Origin: Siphonodentalium dalli
Lineage: Eukaryota > Mollusca > Scaphopoda > Gadilida > Siphonodentaliidae
NCBI GenBank assembly: GCA_032622095.1
Contig: CP136061.1
Location: 49,979,797 to 50,043,796, forward strand
Direction: 5' to 3'
DNA length: 64,000 bases
Shown here: in pieces, positions 44,363-55,251 of the stretch
Position numbering within the stretch: the stretch's first letter is position 1
Layout of the letters: each line of letters begins with the position of its first letter
Position numbers and translations under genes: made by a program
The notes under the pieces: model-generated
What the model saw: only the letters and a program-made list of their open reading frames with translations
Told to the model about the DNA's origin: nothing
The model's database searches: none

Positions 44363-44937
44363 ATATATTTTGATACAATCTGTATTCGAGAGATAACCCA
44401 CATCCTCGGACCTCAATGATATGATCGTGAATGAGTATTGATATACCCCACTAAACTTTGACAAACACCAGTAATGGTGTGTAGATAATTTACATATCTC
44501 TCCTATATATTTTGATACAATCTATCTAATTTACATATCTCTCTGATATATTTTGATACAATCTATCTGTTTGTCTGTTTGTCATTTATACAAATCTACG
44601 ATTCTCCACCGATCGAGACCAAACTTCCTATCTAGGGGTAAAATCCCACGGACACGGTCGTTGTCGTATTGGCGACCCCGTGCGACGCCCGTGCAGCGCA
44701 TGCGCAGACGAGATCTCGGAAACGGGTGGAGCTATCGACTTGAAATTTGCTATGTGAATGTATCTTGCCCCGGATACGAATTTTATTGGGTCGCCGAGCC
44801 CGTGCGACGCCAGCTTCGCGCATGCGCAGACGAGATCTCGGAAACGGGTGGAGCTATCGACTTGAAATTTTGTTTTTGAATAGCTATCGACTTGAAATTT
44901 GGTTTTTGAATAGCCCGGACAACGTCGGGCTCATCGG
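44363..44937 (+). mobile_element. Helitron B, 5'-truncated, at the duplication junction
   Basis: This 575-base stretch is the reverse complement of 49649-50222 with essentially no differences. It lacks the first TCTCTC of the intact copy: CTATATATTTTGATAC starts directly after the host GGTA. At its 3' end the hairpin GCCCGGAC-AACG-TCGGGC and TCATCGG lead to CTA, which is fused to TATTTTGG of the next Helitron A. Two further Helitron-like 5' starts (TCTCTCCTATATATTTTG at 44497 and TCTCTCTGATATATTTTG at 44538) lie inside it. The repeated interior (ACGAGATCTCGGAAACGGG twice) holds GCGCATGCGCA sites. The 108-codon frame 44553-44879 follows this repeat and is not a gene. Confidence 0.8.
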
Positions 44938-45520
44938 CTATATTTTGGAAGATATGTGTGTGTGTCTGTGTGTGTTTCTGTCTGTAATCGATGGACTCGA
45001 AAATGGCCGAGCCGATTTCGATAAAACTTGGTATGTGGGGTTATTTTCGGCCGGGGAGTGACATGGGCCTATTAATTTGCTCGTGCGACGTGACCTTGAA
45101 ATCGGGTCATTTCAAGGTCAAACGCCCGAATATCACGGGATTTCGATGAAACTTGGTATGTGGGAGTACTTTCATATGGGGAGTCTCATAAGCATATTCA
45201 TTTGCCCGTGCGACGTGACATTGATCTTGAAATCGGGTCAATTCAAGGTCAAATCGCCAATTTTGTTGGGATTTCGACGAAATTTTATACATAGGGTTAC
45301 TTTTGTCCACTGGGTGTTTTGGACGGGTCAAATCGTGACCCTGACCTTGACCTTCAAAATGATCAATTCAAGGTCAAATCGGGTAAAACCGGATGGATTT
45401 CGACGGGTACTTTTGTTCGGGCAGTGTTTTGGACGGGTCAAATCATGACCCCACTTGACCTTGGCCTTCAAAATAGACAATTCAAGGTCAAAGCCCGGAC
45501 GAAGTCGGGTCACCTTCTAG
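44937..45520 (+). mobile_element. Non-autonomous Helitron A, copy 2 (lacking about 10 bases at its 5' end)
   Basis: It is the same as 41162-41750 except for a handful of substitutions and the loss of the initial TCTATTATA-type start. The 3' hairpin and CTAG (45517-45520) are intact. Confidence 0.85.
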
Positions 45521-45870
45521 TTCATATATATAAAGCATGCTCACCAAAGCTAACGACATGAGAAGTAACATTTCGGTATATAATTCCACATGTATTGGTG
45601 CTACTAACTAACCCCTTGCTTTAAAATATGTGTATGATTTATTCTTGTGATATCATTGCAGGCAAATTTCCATAGCATCACTACTAATGGAACTACATAG
45701 TTTTACTCCTCGTGTAGTTAGCTGTGGTACAACATAGTTTTTACTTCTCATGTAGTTAGCTGTGGTATAGCTGCATTTTATAAGGGTTTTACATTCGGTT
45801 TCTGGCATATTGCAGCTGTCTATACCGAAATGTTCGATTGTGTGAACTTACCATTATGAGCCATGATAAT

Positions 45871-46382
45871 GGCTGCGGACACACGTATCACAGTAGCGAT
45901 GGCATAGTAGGTGTGACAATTAATTATGGTGCAATTTTGGTGACAATTGGTCGTCATATTCCTGTGCCATAGCGAGACATGTCGCCCGCCGCACATTCAC
46001 ACAATGAGTCTTTTCCAAGCTCTATCAGCGTCGAGATCGACATCTCAATGATTTATCAAACCGAATGTCTTGTCGCTGTTGATCGTCACTCAACACGCAA
46101 TGTTATATTTTTAATGCTAACACACAAGACAATTCTGGACGATCGGTCGTGCAATTTTATGTATCGTAGAGAATACAATGTGGCTAAACGTAATGAGTAG
46201 AGATCAACCTTGGTAAAACTCAATGGGTTAATTGGTCAGTCGACTCACTGTGCGAATATGCGGCGCGCGACACGACTCCCTATGGCATATAAATTATGTT
46301 GACCAATTGTCACCAAACTCTACCATAATTAATTGTCACACCTACTATGCCATCGCTACCGTGGTACGTGTGTCCGCAGCCA
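45871..46382. mobile_element. Foldback element F, copy 2
   Basis: Duplicate of 42101-42612. The only difference I noticed nearby is at 46214 (GGTAAAAC for GGTCAAAC). Confidence 0.85.
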
Positions 46383-46419
46383 ATGTGTGCTGTCGTGTTG
46401 CCAGTTTTCAGTGCAAGCA

Positions 46420-46730
46420 TATACATGTGCATGGACTTCATTACTTCTCCGTAAAGATGTGTACCCAGGGTTCCACCCCGCCCAGGTAGATTTTTGTGAA
46501 ACTTATTTAACTTTTTATTAAAGCCAACCCTTATAAAAATAATAACATGTTAATTAATTTGGGCGATAAATCAAGTTTAAAACATGATAACTCATGTTAA
46601 ATTGTGTTAAAATCATGATAAATCATGTTATATCGCGTTATGACCTAAATGTTTTTAAAACTTAACATGTTAATTATAATATGTTGTTTTAATCATGGTA
46701 CATACATCATGTTATAATCATAATATATCA
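46420..46730 (+). repeat. Repeat W, copy 3
   Basis: Duplicate of 42650-42960 as part of the large direct repeat. Confidence 0.85.
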
Positions 46731-46934
46731 TGATGAGACAGGATTCTATGTGATCATTTTTTTATAAGTGCAATGGAGATTTCGGATCCCACACCATATA
46801 CATGTAAAACGTTTTGATGTACATATACGTATAGCGTCATATTTGGTTTTAAATTTGTGAAGGGACCAAAGCCAACAACTGCGCAAAATTGCGTCTGTTG
46901 TTGTAACTAGAGGTATGCAACCATGAATACATTT

Positions 46935-47088
46935 TAAATATGTTGATATGAAGTTAATTTAATATGTTATATGAAGTTAATTTAATATGTTTATATGAAG
47001 TTAATTTAATGTTTAAATGAATTTAATTTAATGACTATATGAAGTTAATTTAATATGTTTTTGTGAAGTTAATTTAATATGTTTAAAG
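46935..47088. repeat. TATGAAGTTAATTTAATATG minisatellite, second copy
   Basis: Same unit number as 43165-43318, so the array has not changed length since the duplication. Confidence 0.9.
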
Positions 47089-47749
47089 TTGGTCTATCTC
47101 TTTCTCACACGTGTTATATAGTTTCCGGGGTATAATATAATAAATATGAGTCGAAGATCGACGCCTGTCCGAAAACGATTCTATCAATTAATATCGATTT
47201 TATATCGATAATTTCTTAAATAATGCGATAATAATTTTTTCGTTACTATTTTAGAATGTTTAGATAGATATCCCGCATGCTACGCACCGAACGAACGCGA
47301 GTCGTAAATTGTCCCAAATTGATTGTATGACATGTATATTATACCAGAAAATTCGAAATAAAACTAGAGATGGGACTATGGTATACCCCCGTATTCAATA
47401 TGTTATTCACATGCAAGCTCTATGCCGAGTTCAGTCCCCTGCTACACAGGACTTATCGCTGCCAGCACATACACGTAATGTGAATAAATCGCACGATTAT
47501 TTATTTGAGATTTTTGTAGGTTACAATTCATTCTGCATTATTCAGAGAAACTGAACAGTCCATATTCATTTTAAAATTGTCTACATCAAGCCAGAATGAT
47601 TCAATAAAAAATGTTAGATTTAATTAAGAAAATACACATGCCGGCAGCTATCAGACATAGCGTATATAGCGAGGGGACTGAAGCTTTATTCCAATGATAT
47701 AACCATTGCCATATATTGGAATTGGTCAATAGTGTCACTGGAAACATAC

Positions 47750-48465
47750 TACTTACCTGCAGCTACTCACCTGTGCAAGCTTATATTCAAAGTCAAACTA
47801 TGAGTTCGAACTCCAAATCGCAGGTACACAGTATCACATGACGATTGACCCATGTAGCAAATTTGATTCAAGTTGAACAAGAAATTTCTGAGAAAACGTC
47901 CAGACAAAAGTCGAAAAATTATCATAACTCAGTCAACTATGTTTGGACCTAACTCCAAATCATAGGTGCACAGGTTCCCACGACGGTTGGCAACTGTAGG
48001 AAATTGGATTCAAAACGTCCGGACAAAATTATGCATTTTGATAAAATTTTCGAAGTCGAAAAACGGGTATAACTCCACACAAAAAAAGTCTGACGAGCCG
48101 CATAATCGCAGGTGCACCGGTTCCCATGGTACTAAATATCTGTGCTATACGTTTTTAAAACAAAATGACCATAACATGTAGGAATAAAAACTGGGACAAA
48201 ATTATGCATCTTGTCGAAAATGGGTATAACTCCACACAACAAGTCGGATGGACCTCATAATCGCAGTTGCGCAGATTCCCATGGTACTAAAGATATCTGC
48301 CAAGTTAAAAAAATTGACTGAAAAATGTACGAATAAAAGCTCGAACAAAATTGTGTCCACGTCCCGGAAGACGGCTAGACAGACGTCCCGACGGACAGAC
48401 GGCCGGACAAGGTGATTCCAGTATACCTCACACAACTCGTTGCGGGGGGGGGGGTATAATAAATA
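47750..48465 (+). repeat. Tandem-repeat element K2
   Basis: Units of about 150 bases share AACTCCAAATCGCAGGTGCA, GTTCCCATGGTACTA, GAAAATTATGCAT and GGGTATAACTCCACAC. The element closes with repeated GACGGACAGACGG, GGACAAGGTGATTCCAGTATA, a G run (48449-48457) and TATAATAAAT. The ending matches K1 (7035-7068). In the first duplicate (43985-44362) the element is cut off at the third unit. Confidence 0.65.
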
Positions 48466-48576
48466 CCCAACTGGAACTATATGGAACTTGTTATGGTAAG
48501 ATATAGACCATCTTTAATATAAAGCTCGATTATTAACCCTTTGAGTGCCAGGTCGATTTTTGTATCAACCCATATA

Positions 48577-48636
48577 CCCTGTGCCAATGCATTCTCTTAT
48601 ATATGCGAGTCGACCATAGGTCGCCTCGCATATATA
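48577..48636. mobile_element. Family D hairpin, left part, interrupted by element Q
   Basis: CCCTGTGCCAATGC opens the hairpin, which runs to GCCTCGCATATATA. It resumes on the far side of element Q at 54311 (TAATATAAGAGAATGCATTGGCC), followed by the D spacer. TA precedes the element, as at 1764. Confidence 0.8.
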
Positions 48637-48680
48637 GTCCATGAGATAGCAAATGGAAAATTGACTTTCGTTGCACCCCA

Positions 48681-48692
48681 GGGGGGGGGGGG
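48681..48692 (+). repeat. Poly(G) tract in the Q terminal region
   Basis: Twelve consecutive G residues. The corresponding right end has six, so the run has expanded on one side only. Confidence 0.85.
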
Positions 48693-49259
48693 CAAAGGTT
48701 TTTTGGTGTCTATGGAAAGCTTATAGTACCAGGAACAAAATTTGACTCGTTGGCCTTGACAAAAAGTGTCCGTTTGGCCGCTAGGGGGCGTAATCCAAGA
48801 TGGCCGCCAATATTCCCGCCAAAATTGGAAATCATAGATAGGAAAAGACTGTGTGTCAATCAAAACGGTTTTTGCGGGCAATTGAGTTTAATCAAACATT
48901 TTAAGCACATAAACAAACATTTAAGACATTAAAGTGGCACTTTGGGAGTCAAATGCTGTAAATAAAGAGCGTTTTATGATTTTATATAACGGGAGTTGTT
49001 GGGTTTTTGTGCTTTCTTGCACCTTAATATGACAGTCTGGGAGCTAATGGCGATACCCTTGCACCCCAATGGGACTTAACGTTACCCCACCTATTTTGTT
49101 CTTTATTATGTCCTTCAACTTTTAATGTTAACAAGAACAAAAAGTGGCCGTATAGACTCCAGACAAGATGGCGGCCATGATGGCCGCCGTTTTTCAGACC
49201 AGACCCTAAGTCAGTTTGATGCAAATTATAGCTGGAAACTCTAGTAAAATTTATACTAA

Positions 49260-49587
49260 CTAGCCGATGAGCCCGACGTTGTCCGGCTATTCAAAAAACC
49301 AAATTTCAAGTCGATAGCTCCACCCGTTTCCGAGATCTCGTCTGCGCATGCGCGAAGCTGGCGTCGCACGTGCTCGGCGATCCGATAATATTCGTATCGG
49401 GCGCAAGATACATTCACATAGCAAATTTCAAGTCGATAGCTCCACCCGTTTCCGAGATCTCGTCTGCGCATGCGCTGCACGGGCGTCGCACGGGCTCGCC
49501 AATACGACAACGACCACCGCATGGTCAAACTACACACACGTACCAAGTTTCGTCCCGATCGGTCGAGAATCGTAGATTTGTATAAAG

Positions 49588-49621
<34 letters not shown>

Positions 49622-49643
49622 TTGTTTCAAAATATATAAGAGA
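49260..49643 (-). mobile_element. Non-autonomous Helitron C
   Basis: On the minus strand it starts TCTCTTATATATTTTGAAAC at 49643, carries a (CTGT)n run, two ACGAGATCTCGGAAACGGG units and a 3' hairpin (CCGGAC-AACG-TCGG), and ends TCATCGGCTAG at 49260 followed by T. It is related to Helitron B but clearly diverged. Its 5' end is joined without spacer to the CTAG of the next Helitron. Confidence 0.8.
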
Positions 49644-50230
49644 CTAGCCGATGAGCCCGACGTTGTCCGGGCTATTCAAAAACCAAATTTCAAGTCGATA
49701 GCTATTCAAAAACAAAATTTCAAGTCGATAGCTCCACCCGTTTCCGAGATCTCGTCTGCGCATGCGCGAAGCTGGCGTCGCACGGGCTCGGCGACCCAAT
49801 AAAATTCGTATCCGGGGCAAGATACATTCACATAGCAAATTTCAAGTCGATAGCTCCACCCGTTTCCGAGATCTCGTCTGCGCATGCGCTGCACGGGCGT
49901 CGCACGGGGTCGCCAATACGACAACGACCGTGTCCGTGGGATTTTACCCCTAGATAGGAAGTTTGGTCTCGATCGGTGGAGAATCGTAGATTTGTATAAA
50001 TGACAAACAGACAAACAGATAGATTGTATCAAAATATATCAGAGAGATATGTAAATTAGATAGATTGTATCAAAATATATAGGAGAGATATGTAAATTAT
50101 CTACACACCATTACTGGTGTTTGTCAAAGTTTAGTGGGGTATATCAATACTCATTCACGATCATATCATTGAGGTCCGAGGATGTGGGTTATCTCTCGAA
50201 TACAGATTGTATCAAAATATATAGGAGAGA
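49644..50230 (-). mobile_element. Non-autonomous Helitron B', intact copy
   Basis: On the minus strand it starts TCTCTCCTATATATTTTG at 50230 after an A and ends GGCTCATCGGCTAG at 49644 followed by T, giving 587 bases with both Helitron termini. It holds two extra internal 5'-like starts (near 50092 and 50050). It is the apparent source or sibling of the truncated copy at 44363-44937, which is its reverse complement. Confidence 0.85.
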
Positions 50231-51288
50231 TGTATATATTTTCGTGAAGCTAGGACACAACGACACTTCGAAAGGGCAAAATTTAAACTCCCAATCCAAA
50301 ATGGCTGCCAAAATGGCCACCGAAAGTTGAAAATATGACATTTTTTCACTTACATCTTCTAGATCAGTTTATTTTGTTTGGAAATGGTTGAGAAATGAGA
50401 CTTTATTTTGTATTTTATATATTAACTGATCATTGGAGCAATAACATATGCAATTACTGGGCTCCTAGCCCCGTCCGATCCCTCAACAATTCGATTTTAC
50501 AGAATGCGGTATTAAATTTCACAAAAAATCACAATTGGGATTCTAGTCATATTTCTACAAGAAATGAACAGAAATTTGTAATGTAAGTGAAGCATATCAT
50601 TACCTAGGAATATTCCAACTCATTGGAACCAAAATTGTTACTTTGGCTCAAAATGGCTGCCAAAAAGACCGTCAAAATACGGGAAATGGTAGATACTGCC
50701 TCAGCATGCCTTGCAATCGCTTACAAGTTGTGGTTGATGTATACAATTGGCTATTCTGTCTTCTATAATTGAATACTAACATGTCTGATGCACCATGGTT
50801 TATTGTTACTATTGTCACCAATGACAATACCAGAAATATTGGAGTTTTCTCTCACAAACTTGACAAAAAATATCGGCAATAATTCACTTTTCAGGTCTGG
50901 ATCATTTGTTCAAGTGAAATGTAACTATCTTTGATATGAAAGGTGATTATCGTTTTGGTCTATCATAATTGTGTCACACTACGGCATTTATAAACCATTT
51001 TCTCAATATGGCAACCAAATTTGGTAATAAAATTCATTTCTTTTACATATTTCCCGAACATTAATCTCTGCGTTATCCGAAAAAGGTGGCAAATTCATTT
51101 TAAAGATGCAGTATGGAATTTTTCCGAGAACCTCTTTTGTGATTCTGGCCATATTATTGAAAGGAAATGGGCAGAACTTTGCGACGGAACTGACATAAAA
51201 CATAATATGTGGCTATTCTGGCCCATTATGATAAAAATTGATCAACTGGGTACAGGGTGGATGCCAAGATGACAGCCAGGGAGTTACT
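50231..51288. other. Interior of element Q, non-coding
   Basis: AT-rich sequence with scattered AAAATGGCTGCCAAAA motifs (50297, 50648) and short frames. Nothing identifiable. Confidence 0.4.
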
Positions 51289-53420
51289 GTTTGATCATTG
51301 GTGAGGTGAATAGGCATACAATGAGTGATTATATGGTTATGGTTATGAGTGGGGTGTCCATGGTAAGATGTGTATGTATTCAAGGAGTGATTGTGATCAT
51401 GTGTGAGGTGAAACGGTATGCATGGAGTGACTGTATGGTGTATGGTGGTATGTACCCAGTGTGGGTGTACCCGGTGTGGCTGTATGTCCATTTATATGGT
51501 GTATGGACATAACTAGAGAAGCTATATGGCCACCTGTGTATTGTTCATGTATATACATAGAGTGACTGTAAGGTCATGGGCGGGATTATGACAGGTGGTG
51601 TGTATATGTAGACATGTGCTGTCTGTATGGTCATGGAGTGTGTGGATAAATCGGGAGCGATTTAATGGTTATGGGTAATATATAGTATGTTGGATGGTCA
51701 TTGGCTATGCGCGTGGGTATATAGGGCCTGCCATTCTGGTAAAGGGTGGGATGAATATTTACGCGCGCCGCGTGTATAACTGGTGGCGAGATTCTCTTTT
51801 CTCGTGGGCGCTTACATTATCAATGGGTGTTTTATTAGTTTTATTTATAGAATGGGAATTTTTGGGATGATTAAAAGTCAAACTGCGAGCTGGAGGCAGA
51901 GTCCGGTAAAAGGTGTAGTTGGGGAATTTCAATTTCGTTTATTGTCGTTAATCAACGTTGATTAATTTTGATTTTTGGTTTGTGATAAACTATATGTCAA
52001 TTACAAATAAAAGAAATTTCTGCAGCCCACTGGGGGTTGTGGTCGGAGACGATCGAGTCGGCCGCCGGTTCGTTAATTAGGTGCTGGTTGTTATTGTTAT
52101 TTTAACGGAATTCTGAGTTGGCCATTCGCAAAACCAATATATTTTTTATTCTACAATTACATTCTTGGGTTTATAATATACGATCTTTTGCGCGTTACCA
52201 TTTCTGACATTGGTTATATTGTTATATATGTCGTGGATGGATTATCATTGGTGGGTGTGATGATGGATGGCGTGCATGAGTATACAGTGAGTTGCTGAAT
52301 TGTCATGTGTGAGGTGTATATGCAAGTATGGAAGGTATGAGTGGTCGTGGGTGCTGGTATTGGTATATTGGGAAGGGCTGAATGGCCATTGGCGATGTGT
52401 ATATGTATACCTGGATTGAATCTATGGTCATGGGTGGGCTGTGTATGTATTTATTGAGTGGTTATATGACTATGGAGGTGCCGAATATGTATACAGGTAG
52501 TGACTGTATGGTCAATGGTGAGGTGAATTAGGTATACAAGGAGTGACTTTATTATCCTGAATGTAGTGAATATGTACACAGAGAGTGACGATATGGTCAT
52601 GTGTCAGATATAGGAGTATGTCTGGTGTGCATGCATGGTCACTCGTGACTGTATGGTCATTTGTTGTGTGTACGGTATATAACCGAGTATGGCTGTATGG
52701 TCATGGGTCAGGTGTACGTGTATAAAGTGGGTGACTATATTGTAATTTTGTGGTGTTTCTGTGAGGTAATATGTGGGTTGTACATGTGAAACCTTGGGTG
52801 TCTATCGCTTTCCAAAATAGGTCAAGGATATGCTAATCAATAGAGAGGTAATGTCATATTTCTCCATCTTGATGGTCTTTATGTACAATGGAGGAAAGCG
52901 ATAGCCACCCATTACCACACAGTAACTCCATATATACATAATCACCACACAAATGACAATATAGTCACCCACCGTATACACGTACACCTGATCCATGACC
53001 ATACAGCCATACTTGGTTATACCCGTATATACACACCACAAATGACCATACATCCACGAGTTGCAATACATGAACACAGGGTATGATCCTACACACGACC
53101 CATAACCATATAATCACTCCCTGTATACATATTCACCATGTTCATGAACATAAGTCAATCCCTGTATACCCATTCACCTCACCATTGGCCATACGGTCAC
53201 CACCCTATATACCTTTTATTATTTGTATACACACCCATGGCCAAATAGACATTCAAGATATACATAATTTGATAAATACCACAACAATGACCATAGCTAG
53301 GGTCACTCCAGGTATACATATCCACCTCACCACTGGTGATATAGCCACTTGCTTTGTGCACATACCCTCAGCCCTTTGTCTCCAATGTGTATACTGTGTG
53401 ATTTGGCCTACCCCTAAACT
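51289..53420. repeat. Degenerate satellite in mirrored orientation
   Basis: From 51289 to about 52795 an irregular unit of roughly 45-60 bases recurs on the plus strand, with GAGTGACTGTATGGTCATG, GTGAGGTGTATATGTATAC and similar. From about 52915 to 53420 the same unit appears in reverse complement (CCATGACCATACAGYCAC, GTATACATATCCACCTCACC). The switch occurs at an inverted pair TGGGTGTCTATCGCTTTCC / GGAAAGCGATAGCCACCCA (52795-52813 and 52893-52911). Interleaved non-satellite DNA occurs at 51720-52250. Frames here follow the repeat and are not genes. Confidence 0.65.
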
Positions 53421-54297
53421 GACTGCCAAATTTGTGCTCCATTGACAACAAAAAGGGGTGAAATTCATAAACATAGCTTAGTATAATCGACAAAATGGAT
53501 TCATTTGAATTACAAAATGTTTTCAGCTGAAAGTTCAACTAGTTTTACCAATTAATCCTCACGTGTTTATTTTTTATAAACAAAAAATCAATAAAAATGC
53601 CCAAAAAATTCCATTTTCGAAAATAAGAGGATTTCAATAAGCCATAGGCCATAACGAAAATATTTTACATGCAATAACCAAAATTTCTTTACAATATAGT
53701 TAGACTAACATATTAAATATGTTGTGAAAACATCAAGATATATGGAAATAAATTTACTGAGTTACAAGACCTCAAAAATGGCATTTCGCCACGCGACCCC
53801 ATGTCACAAAGCCAAATTTGACTAAGTCCATGTTATGGAACGCACATTTCATCGGCATATTATTTCTCATTCTTTACCATAAATGTATGAAAAATTTGAT
53901 TTATGTGCTCTAACCAGTAGGCTAACCACTTAATTAGTGAAAAAACACAAAATTATTATGTATTTTAAAAAATAATTGATCATAAAATTTGCTTTTTAGC
54001 TTATTTTGAAAATACGCCGAAAATGGGGGCTCCGAAATCTGAAAACTACCATTTGTTTGGTACAGAAATGTCCACAACTCAAAAAATATTTGACGAATTT
54101 TAAAATGGTTTACAGTTCTGTGACCAGTATGGTGAGTTCTACAAAATACGCTCAAAATTGAAAAAGATTAGACCAATTTGAATCAAGGGCCAACAAGTGA
54201 GATTTTGATCAGAACATATCTTACTATCATATTAAGCAATAAAACCTTTGCCCCCCTTGGGGTGCAGCCAAAATTTTATTTATGCATTTTCACAGTT
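53421..54297. other. Right part of element Q, non-coding
   Basis: AT-rich DNA with CAAAAATGGCATTTCGCC and no gene. Confidence 0.4.
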
Positions 54298-54310
54298 CTA
54301 TCTCATGGAC

Positions 54311-54336
54311 TAATATAAGAGAATGCATTGGCCTAA

Positions 54337-54371
<35 letters not shown>

Positions 54372-54396
54372 TTTTAATAATTTATTCTTATATTCT
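54311..54396. mobile_element. Family D hairpin remainder and spacer
   Basis: TAATATAAGAGAATGCATTGGCCTAACA completes the hairpin begun at 48577. A 29-base T run (54339-54367) and an AT spacer ending TATTCTTTA follow. The second hairpin is missing, and another element is inserted at the TTA. Confidence 0.75.
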
Positions 54397-54399
54397 TTA

Positions 54400-55189
54400 G
54401 GGTGGATACACACATGCATGTAATCTCTGTATGTAAAATACATGTATTTTACATGGCCACGCCAATAATTGACAACATTAATCACCTACGCGCGAGCGGT
54501 TCATTGTTAACAGTCCAGACAAGTGAGTAGTTATAAGCGAAGTCAAACTGTCCGCTGTCAGGACATTTAAGGCCAGTCCAAAACATGTCTTCTCTGCGGA
54601 AATTAGTCAAGTCTGTGTGATATCTGGCATTTTATTAATGCACGAACACGAGATGCGATACGTCTGGCATATAGAACATGTTCTACCATGATGCTTGTTT
54701 GGCGTGGGGTCTCGAAAGCTTCAAATCGGTAAGGGACTTAGTTGAATACATGTATATCGGTCGGAATAATCTGGACAAGAAGGTACAATATAATATGTTT
54801 TACTTAAGTAGCTCAGAGTTAGCCACCCCGCCTTGTAGCTTTCGTGATCATATATAGCCGCAAGTCGGGGATGATCACATATAGCCACAAGTCGGGGGAA
54901 TCCTGATCCACCACTGCTATAAATATCAAAAGAGGACTGGTAATTATTTACATATAGAACGCCAACCATATGGGTTATCCCACGAACAATTATTTTAAGT
55001 GGCCTGGTGACTCGGTTCAAGATAACGGGTTTTCTACATTCCCACTTAATTGGAACTAGAAATGAGAGCGGTCAACACGTCGACAATGATTGGGTTGTCA
55101 GTGGACACATATTACATTGTCTGTATGATCCATGTAAAACACCAAATACACGATAATTACAGAGATTACATGCATGTGTGTATCCACCC
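54400..55189. mobile_element. PIF/Harbinger-like MITE with 31-base inverted ends
   Basis: GGGTGGATACACACATGCAT and the following bases to CTCTGT form a 31-base terminal repeat matched perfectly at the right end (55159-55189). TTA flanks both sides (54397-54399 and 55190-55192). Unoccupied D spacers read TATTCTTTAACAATTTT at this place, which confirms a three-base duplication. The interior (790 bases in all) has no transposase. Confidence 0.8.
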
Positions 55190-55251
55190 TTAACAGACTT
55201 ATTTTGTAGGTTTAGGCGGATGAGATCGGCCCCTGGCACTCAAAGGGTTAA

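Larger units (their letters stand above)
44937..48133 (+). repeat. Direct duplication, copy 2 (about 3.2 kb)
   Basis: Second copy of 41167-44362. Unlike copy 1, it continues past GGTACTA into AATATCTGTGC and reaches the natural end of element K2 at 48465. Copy 2 is therefore the original right context, and Helitron B intervenes only after copy 1. Confidence 0.95.
48637..54310. mobile_element. Element Q (5.7 kb) inserted in a D hairpin
   Basis: GTCCATGAGATAG at 48637 and CTATCTCATGGAC at 54298-54310 are a perfect 13-base inverted pair. Further in, TGCACCCCAGGGGGG-GCAAAGGTTTT is matched inverted at about 54240-54275. The two halves of the D hairpin on either side show that this is an insertion, with TA on both borders. 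The interior contains two Helitrons, ATGGCTGCC-rich sequence and a large mirrored satellite, but no transposase. TA borders would suit Tc1/mariner-type or a related superfamily. The size is mostly due to later insertions or to the satellite. Confidence 0.7.
48533..55251. mobile_element. 6.7-kb TTAA-bounded element containing nested insertions
   Basis: TTAACCCTTTGAGTGCCAGG at 48533-48552 and its exact inverted match at 55232-55251 give a 16-base terminal repeat plus TTAA on both sides, the piggyBac signature. Subterminally the right end has GGGGCCGA. Between the ends are remains of a D hairpin, the 5.7-kb element Q and a Harbinger-like MITE. Without those insertions the original element would be only a few hundred bases. 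The alternative, that two unrelated solo ends face each other by chance, is unlikely given the exact terminal match. Confidence 0.75.

Noticed and set aside
44553-44879. 108-codon frame identical to the one at 49706-50032, suggesting a conserved protein
   Set aside because: Identity is at the DNA level because both lie in copies of Helitron B; the frame follows the internal tandem repeat and the related Helitron C breaks it.
41167-48133. LTR retrotransposon with 3.2-kb LTRs
   Set aside because: The repeats lack TG..CA ends, primer-binding site and any gag-pol between them; the 575 bases between are a Helitron.
51289-52795. CRISPR-like or coding tandem array
   Set aside because: Degenerate units without spacers and without a shared reading frame.
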